Below are positions 59,465 to 64,000 of a DNA stretch of 64,000 bases, in pieces. This DNA is from Methylomonas fluvii. Lineage in GTDB: Bacteria; Pseudomonadota; Gammaproteobacteria; Methylococcales; Methylomonadaceae. Positions within the stretch are counted from its first letter, which is position 1. Each line of letters begins with the position of its first letter. The DNA lies in NCBI RefSeq assembly GCF_014850975.1, contig NZ_JACXST010000003.1, forward strand, positions 434,001-498,000, in the 5' to 3' direction. The notes below the pieces were generated by a model. It was not told the DNA's origin and did no database searches. It saw only the letters and a program-made list of their open reading frames with translations. The position numbers and the translations under genes were made by a program.

Positions 59465-59655
59465 CAACCGATAGCGCAGAAAACCCGATTAAGCTGTGAT
59501 TGTTCATTGGGAGGCCGTCCCACCCTGAGGACTGGTAGTTTACCAGAGCCTGTTGTGTAGATTGGCCCCCGCCCTATTCACCCATACCGTGGAGTATCCG
59601 AGGCTTAGAGCCTGCATACACAAGGAAGGTAGGTGCATGCGCAGGGTCGGGAACC
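59465..59655 (+). mobile_element. Possible left-end remnant of an IS110-family element
   Basis: A structured noncoding segment leads to AAGGAAGG and an ATG at 59637 with codons MRRVG, the start seen in many IS110/IS1111 recombinases, after which the frame breaks (stop two codons on). The next identifiable sequence is IS3 copy B. Assignment rests on resemblance from memory. Confidence 0.4.
59508..59635 (+). ncRNA. Candidate bridge-RNA-like structured RNA
   Basis: Stems visible: TGGGA (59508-59512) with TCCCA (59518-59522); CTGGTA (59532-59537) with TACCAG (59541-59546); TTGTGTA (59553-59559) with TACACAA (59617-59623), enclosing AGGCT/AGCCT (59601-59613). The segment CCTGTTGTGTAGATT (59550-59564) resembles a stretch of the IS621 bridge RNA as I recall it. 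An RNA just before a recombinase start fits the IS110 group. Low to moderate confidence. Confidence 0.35.
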
Positions 59656-59746
59656 GATGAATAGTGTACTTCCCTTTAAACTGTATTTAAAAATGATGAT
59701 GACGAACCGCCCGCTCAATACCCCCGCTGAATCTAGCCATCGCCTG

Positions 59747-60439
59747 CAAAGGCCGGTTCTACTATCTCTACCTGTTCCTGGATATTTTCAGTCGGCAGGT
59801 CGTGGGTTGGCAGGTGTTCGAGGCAGAAAGCGGCCAATTGGCCAGCGAGCTGTTACGGGACATCTATCAGCGCGAAGACCTGCGGTCCCAACAGGTCGTC
59901 CTGCATTCGGATAATGGCGGCCCAATGAAAGGCGCCACGATGCTGGCCACCCTGCAACGGCTCGGCATCATGCCGTCCTTTAGCAGACCAGCGGTCAGCA
60001 ACGACCACCCCTATTCGGAATCGTTGTTCAAAACCTTGAAATACCGTCCGCCATACCCGTTGCAACCGTTTGCCGACTTAACGTCCGCCCGGCACTGGGT
60101 GGCTGATCTCGTGCAGTGGTATTTATGACCTTCAGGTTACAACCACGAACACCGTCATAGCGCCATTGGCTTCGTGACCCCGGTCCAACGCCATGCCGGC
60201 TTGGACCAGGAGCTGCTTGCTCAACGCCAGGCGTTGTACGAACAAGCCAAGGCTCAAAACCCCCGGCGCTGGAGCCGACAGACCCGCCGCTGGAACCGCG
60301 TCCATACCGTGTATCTCAATCCTGACCAGGCCGATACGCAAAACTCTGCCAATACCACAAACCAGGAGGCTGCCAGCTACGACAAAATAACCGCATGAAT
60401 TTTTTACATTGAGGCGACAACTAGCTTGAAATTTTCCGG
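59747..60439 (+). mobile_element. IS3-family insertion sequence, copy B (5'-truncated)
   Basis: Matches copy A from CAAAGGCCGGTTCTAC onward, in opposite orientation; only the 3' half of orfB (from GRFYYLYLFLD) and the right end remain. It carries the same 18-nt TGA insert (TGA at 60126-60128) and an open frame after it to 60398. It ends with TTGAGGCGACAACTAG and CTTGAAATTTTCCGG, inside the integrase gene. It differs from copy A at scattered positions (e.g. DLRS/DLRP, NDHP/NDNP). Confidence 0.85.
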
Positions 60440-60881
60440 GAAACACATCGTGTTCGAGACGGGTGAGCAAGCGTCTGCCGTGATCTTCCGTCCATTTAGC
60501 CTTGAACTTTTCGTGCCACTCGCGGGCGACATATTCGAAGCTATCGATGATCGGCAGACCGGACTCTAGCCGCTTTTCGTTTTCCGCTGCCAGTTGTCGG
60601 GCGACCTTGACTTCCTTACGCTTATCGCTGGGATCCAGGCCATTGGCTACCGAGACCCTGGCGTCTTCGGCCTTGCGTCTGGCATCGACCAGACCAGTGG
60701 TGGGGTAAACGCCCAGCGAGAGTGTTTTGCGCTTGCCGTCAATGCTGTAATCAAATCGCCACCACATGGCACCATTGGGCTTGATTAGTAAATAGAGACC
60801 ACTACCGTCATTCAAGCGTCGGTCCTTGGCGGCAGATTTGGCGTTGCGAAGTGTGGCGTCGGTAAGTATATGTTTTGCCAT
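60440..60881 (-). pseudogene. P4-type tyrosine integrase, truncated by IS3 copy B
   Basis: The first ~147 residues remain: the Arm-DNA-binding DUF4102 domain (DATLRNAKSAAKDRRLNDG, LYLLIKPNG, WWRFDYSIDGKRKTLSLG) and the start of the core-binding domain, cut after EHDVFPG. The catalytic R..H-x-x-R..Y domain is gone. A GAGGAG ribosome binding site precedes the ATG at 60881. Location beside the 3' end of tRNA-Leu is the standard position of such integrases. Confidence 0.9.
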
Positions 60882-60895
60882 GCAGAACTCCTCGA

Positions 60896-60955
60896 TTTAC
60901 AGTAACTGCAGTAACTTTTTTCGTAAACTGGAAGTTACTGTAAAACTTACTGCAT
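60896..60955 (-). promoter_or_regulatory. Nested inverted repeats upstream of the integrase
   Basis: TTTACAGTAACT (60896-60907) and AGTTACTGTAAA (60933-60944) are perfect 12-bp inverted arms. Inside and overlapping, GCAGTAACTTTT (60908) and AAAACTTACTGC (to about 60953) form a second, 11-of-12 pair. Lying 15-70 bases before the integrase start, they look like repressor or excisionase sites. Confidence 0.6.
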
Positions 60956-60959
60956 AAAT

Positions 60960-61280
60960 TCCGGGGAGTCGCTATTTTTGCCGAAAGATTTTTTCGAGCT
61001 TCCCAGCAGGAAAAAATCGGCAAAAATCACGCGACCGCTTATGCCTTCGGCGCCCCGATTCGTCCGCGTCACCTCGTTTCGACCCAACAAGGGGTCGAAA
61101 CATCGGCTCTCGCATGACTTGACGCCGTGTCGCGATGCCTTGCAGGTTTTCTCCGCTTCGCTGCGAAAACCCGCCCGGCGCTACAGCTATCGGGGACTAA
61201 AAATCTTCACTCCGCTGGCGCTCCGTTTCCAAGATTTTCAGCGGTCGAGTGTTACTGGATTTTGACGCACTTCATTGGAC
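60960..61280. other. Noncoding stretch between integrase and tRNA-Leu
   Basis: About 320 GC-rich bases. Contains GGTTTTC/GAAAACC (61146-61172) and AAAATCTT/AAGATTTT inverted arms. A 95-codon plus-strand frame (60978-61265) has no ribosome binding site. It may include the island attachment end. No gene supported. Confidence 0.45.
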
Positions 61281-61283
61281 AAT

Positions 61284-61319
61284 AAAAAACCCGCGAAGCC
61301 AGTAAACTTGCGGGTTTTT
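61284..61319. terminator. Bidirectional terminator next to tRNA-Leu
   Basis: AAAAACCCGC (61285-61294) pairs with GCGGGTTTTT (61310-61319), A-rich on one side and T-rich on the other, so it works on both strands. It ends the tRNA transcript (minus strand). Confidence 0.8.
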
Positions 61320-61350
61320 GGATTGGGTTGCACCCTATTGGATGCATAAT

Positions 61351-61437
61351 TGGTGCCTCAGACCGGAATCGAACCGGTACGACCTTTCGGTCGCGAGATT
61401 TTAAGTCTCGTGCGTCTACCTATTTCGCCACCGAGGC
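61351..61437 (-). tRNA. tRNA-Leu (anticodon UAA)
   Basis: 87 nt with encoded CCA. The acceptor arm GCCTCGG pairs with CTGAGGC (one G-U). Anticodon stem GAGA/TCTC around loop CTTAAAA gives anticodon TAA. A long variable arm (GCGACC-GAAA-GGTCGT) and GGTTCGATTCC T-loop are class II tRNA features. Its 3' end faces the truncated integrase, marking it as the island's likely integration target. Confidence 0.95.
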
Positions 61438-61467
61438 CTTCTTAGTGATGAACTGCGAAGGCCGCGA

Positions 61468-61495
61468 ATTCTATAGTACTGATTAAATTTGTCAA
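61468..61495 (-). promoter_or_regulatory. Promoter of tRNA-Leu
   Basis: Minus strand: TTGACA (61490-61495), 16-base spacer, TAGAAT (61468-61473), then a GC-rich discriminator CGCGG, as in stringently controlled stable-RNA promoters. Confidence 0.65.
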
Positions 61496-61557
61496 TTGAA
61501 AAATGGCAAATGATTGTCTGCTTAGCCGATGGCCGCGGAATCACAATCCGTCGGGTG

Positions 61558-62739
61558 TCAAACTGCTTGTTTAATCCTAACCAAAGCGTTTTCCAGATTG
61601 GTCATGCTGGTGGCGATGGATATTCTGATATGGCCCGGACAACCAAATGCCGAACCGGGTACCAAGGCCACGCCAGCTTTTTCGATTAAATATTCGGCAA
61701 ACTCCAGGTCGTCGTTGATGCCATCCAGTCGACTCAACAGTTTTTCCACATTCGGGAAAACGTAGAACGTGCCGTCTGTAGGCAAGCATTCAATGCCATC
61801 GATGCTGTTCAGTTCGGCAACGACATAATCGTGGCGTTTTTTAAATTCCACCATCATCGTGTCGATGCAACCTTGATCGCCGTTCAGCGCTTCTTCCGCA
61901 GCCACTTGGGAAATCGATGTGGGGTTAGAAGTGCTTTGCGATTGGATGATGCACATAGCATCGATCAACGGTGCCGGGCCGGCAGCATAGCCGATCCGCC
62001 AACCGGTCATGGAATAGGCTTTGGATACACCGTTTAAGACGATGGTGCGGTCATAAAAGCCGGGGTGGGCGTTGAGGATGTTGACGAACTCGCCTTTGTT
62101 CCAGAGGATTAATTCGTACATGTCGTCGGTTGCGATCAACACGTCAGGAAAATCCAATAAAACGTCGCCCAGTGTTTTTAATTCTTCCAGGCTATACGCA
62201 GCGCCCGTTGGGTTGGACGGACTGTTAATGACCAATAAGCGGGTTTTTGGGGTAATCGCGGCGCGCAATTGTGCCGGGGTGATCTTAAAGTTTTGCGTTT
62301 GTCCGGCTTCTAAAATCACCGGGACGCCGTCGGCCAGCAGGACCATATCCGGATAGGATACCCAGTAAGGGGCAGGGATGATGACTTCGTCGCCGGGATT
62401 AAGCAGCGCTTGCGCCAGGTTGAAAAAGCTTTGTTTGCCGCCGCAGGACACCAGGATTTGATTGGGCTGATAATCCAAACCGTTATCGCGCTTGAATTTG
62501 GCAATGATGGCTTTTTTCAAGCCGGCCGTACCGTCCACGGCGGTGTATTTGGTAAACCCGGAGTTGATGGCTTTAATCGCGGCGGCTTTAATATGCTCCG
62601 GCGTATCGAAATCCGGCTCGCCGGCACCCAGACCGATAATATCTTTGCCGGCCGCACGCATCGCGGCAGCACGGGCGGTAATAGCCAGGGTAGGGGAGGG
62701 TTTGACCGCTTTTACGCGGTTAGACAGGTTAATGCTCAT
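61558..62739 (-). CDS. Aspartate aminotransferase (class I, Ib subgroup)
   Basis: PLP aminotransferase, 393 residues, no signal peptide. PLP lysine in NGVSKAYSMTGWRIGYAAG; SPSNPTGA and the C-terminal PGSAFG-CPGHIRIS arginine region fit the Ib aspartate aminotransferases (some also act on prephenate). Links oxaloacetate and glutamate to aspartate. Gene name not fixed (aspC/aspB-type). Follows tRNA-Leu in the opposite sense of the island. Confidence 0.9.
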   Translation of the reverse strand: MSINLSNRVKAVKPSPTLAITARAAAMRAAGKDIIGLGAGEPDFDTPEHIKAAAIKAINSGFTKYTAVDGTAGLKKAIIAKFKRDNGLDYQPNQILVSCGGKQSFFNLAQALLNPGDEVIIPAPYWVSYPDMVLLADGVPVILEAGQTQNFKITPAQLRAAITPKTRLLVINSPSNPTGAAYSLEELKTLGDVLLDFPDVLIATDDMYELILWNKGEFVNILNAHPGFYDRTIVLNGVSKAYSMTGWRIGYAAGPAPLIDAMCIIQSQSTSNPTSISQVAAEEALNGDQGCIDTMMVEFKKRHDYVVAELNSIDGIECLPTDGTFYVFPNVEKLLSRLDGINDDLEFAEYLIEKAGVALVPGSAFGCPGHIRISIATSMTNLENALVRIKQAV

Positions 62740-62844
62740 GATGCCTCGGTCGAAATTAACTCAAATGGTCGCTATTATACGGCATAACGCTAAAATCGCC
62801 TTATTCCTGAAACGATCTGCTGGTTATTAAATAGGGGAAAAACA

Positions 62845-64000
62845 TCAATTCGAAAATTTTAAGCGTCGATCTTCCGCATAGGCTGCTAACTCGTTCAGTA
62901 TCCCTTGATTTGCATTTGGCTCGTCCCGCAGTAGCTTAATTTTCGCGGTGAATTGCTCCAGCGTTAGCCCGCCAGTCGTCAGTGTGCCATTTAGTTTGTC
63001 GCGACAATATTGCTGCCAGAGTTGGCCGTCTTCCCTGGATAGGGTATGCGGATAATTCCGGGCACGGTAGCGAAACAGCATTTCCTGCAAACGGACATCA
63101 TCGAAATCGGCAACAAGCTCGGATAGTTTCTCTGGCTTGGTTTGCCTAATCCGCGTCATGATGGCTTTATCGCTGTTGCTGAAAAATCCGCCGCTGTAAA
63201 TCATCAAATCAGGATCGTTAGGTGAGTCTTGATATTGCCGGGTAAAGACTTGCGACAGCTTTTCCGCTAAAGACGGCGCAGTCTGAATCTGCTGCAAATT
63301 TGCTTCGCATCTGCCTAAATCCAGTTGCAGCCGTTCAGCATCGGCCGGGCGTATCACTGACAAAGGCGCCAATACGGGGGCTTTGTTGATATGTACGGTT
63401 TTTAAGGGGATTCTGGCAATGCCTTCCGGCAGTGATTCGGTGGCAACAAACAGCCGTTGCTGAATTTCTTCCGCGCTTAACTCAAGTAAAGGCGCCGGAT
63501 CGACGGAAAGATCGTAAACGATAACTTCGTTGTTATTGCTTGGATGCTGCGCTAACGGCAGAATCACGGCCAGGCTATTATTCCGAGCCGAAAAACGGCC
63601 GGATACATGAATTAAGGGCTTAAAGCTACCCAGTTGTAATAGGTTTAGCGCAGTGTTTTTATAACGATTGTTCAATAAATAATTGAATAGTTTTGGCTGC
63701 CGCTCCCTGATTAATTTAGCCATTGCGATGGTTGCATACACATCCGATAACGCATCATGGGCAGCTTCATGGGCGATACCGTTGACCTTGGTGAGTTCTT
63801 CCAATTTAAAGCTGGCGAGACCGTCGGCATTAACCGGCCACTCGATGCCTTCAGGCCTCAAGGCTTTGGCGGCGCGCACCACATCGATAATATCCCAGCG
63901 CGAGTTGCCGTTTTGCCATTCGCGCGCATAGGGATCGTAAAAATTACGGTAAAGCAGGTTGCGGGTGACTTCATCGTCGAAACGGATGCTGTTGTAACCG
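62845..64000 (-). CDS. sbcB: Exodeoxyribonuclease I, 5' end beyond the window
   Basis: 3'-5' single-strand DNA exonuclease. The frame stays open to the window edge, giving about 385 residues: GYNSIRFDDEVTRN, FYDPYAREW and NSRWDIIDV match SbcB. The exonuclease DEDD part continues with AAHDALSDV, then the SH3-like and helical ExoI domains. The first ~90 residues with the first acidic motif are outside. Confidence 0.93.
   Translation of the reverse strand, partial: GYNSIRFDDEVTRNLLYRNFYDPYAREWQNGNSRWDIIDVVRAAKALRPEGIEWPVNADGLASFKLEELTKVNGIAHEAAHDALSDVYATIAMAKLIRERQPKLFNYLLNNRYKNTALNLLQLGSFKPLIHVSGRFSARNNSLAVILPLAQHPSNNNEVIVYDLSVDPAPLLELSAEEIQQRLFVATESLPEGIARIPLKTVHINKAPVLAPLSVIRPADAERLQLDLGRCEANLQQIQTAPSLAEKLSQVFTRQYQDSPNDPDLMIYSGGFFSNSDKAIMTRIRQTKPEKLSELVADFDDVRLQEMLFRYRARNYPHTLSREDGQLWQQYCRDKLNGTLTTGGLTLEQFTAKIKLLRDEPNANQGILNELAAYAEDRRLKFSN

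Noticed and set aside
59465-59655. Group II intron 3' end
   Set aside because: No domain V/VI-like signature or reverse transcriptase; the strong ribosome binding site and recombinase-like start fit an IS110 end better.
60978-61265. 95-codon plus-strand frame beside tRNA-Leu
   Set aside because: Arg/Ser/Pro-rich translation of GC-rich hairpins without a ribosome binding site; looks noncoding.

Overview
The window looks like chromosome of a gammaproteobacterium, most likely a methanotroph close to Methylomonas. This is inferred from the gene set and not from any marker gene: a gyrA-serC-pheA-hisC-tyrA-aroA-cmk-rpsA-ihfB block, a full ccm cytochrome c maturation operon, a cytochrome P460, an ABC cassette of the kind linked to PQQ alcohol dehydrogenases, and two PEP-CTERM-type proteins. 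No methane or methanol dehydrogenase gene is present.

Region 1 (1-16.2 kb) is core chromosome: a heme-c chemoreceptor, a low-molecular-weight phosphatase, a dienelactone hydrolase, then the tight aromatic/serine/histidine supraoperon ending in rpsA (with a clear terminator) and ihfB, followed by two alpha/beta-hydrolases. Region 2 (16.2-28 kb) has purE-purK-ftsH on the minus strand and, divergently, ccmABCDEFGHI-hemN, in which nearly every junction overlaps by 1-10 bases. Directly after hemN lies an array of six or seven degenerate 64-bp tandem repeats. Region 3 (28.7-46 kb) mixes housekeeping and metabolic genes: ald, a HerA-type ATPase, a beta-propeller/ABC-2 cassette, prfC, a histone-deacetylase-like hydrolase, cytochrome P460, cstA, a PEP-CTERM protein, a decayed second hemN, and leuB. 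A second degenerate repeat array (about 42-bp period, rich in GAGCTC) sits upstream of leuB.

Region 4 (46-51.4 kb) is accessory DNA: a winged-helix/PD-(D/E)XK-like nuclease, a gene split by an IS5-family element, a RAYT transposase flanked by inverted REP arms, a toxin-antitoxin locus whose VapC has an internal stop, and a second, intact AbrB/VapC pair. Region 5 (51.7-55.4 kb) has a LeuA/CimA-family synthase, a DUF1097 membrane protein and another PEP-CTERM-type protein.

Region 6 (55.6-61.4 kb) is the scar of an integrative island next to tRNA-Leu(UAA). It holds a P4-type integrase cut off by an IS3-family copy, a second fuller IS3 copy, a frameshifted DUF927 helicase-like gene, and a structured noncoding segment with a strong ribosome binding site and the first codons of a gene, which resembles the left end of an IS110-family element with a bridge-RNA-like transcript. 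The window ends with an aspartate aminotransferase and the 3' part of sbcB. The most interesting unexplained signals are the 64-bp array, the GAGCTC array, the IS110-like RNA segment, and the TGA-containing insertion shared by both IS3 copies.
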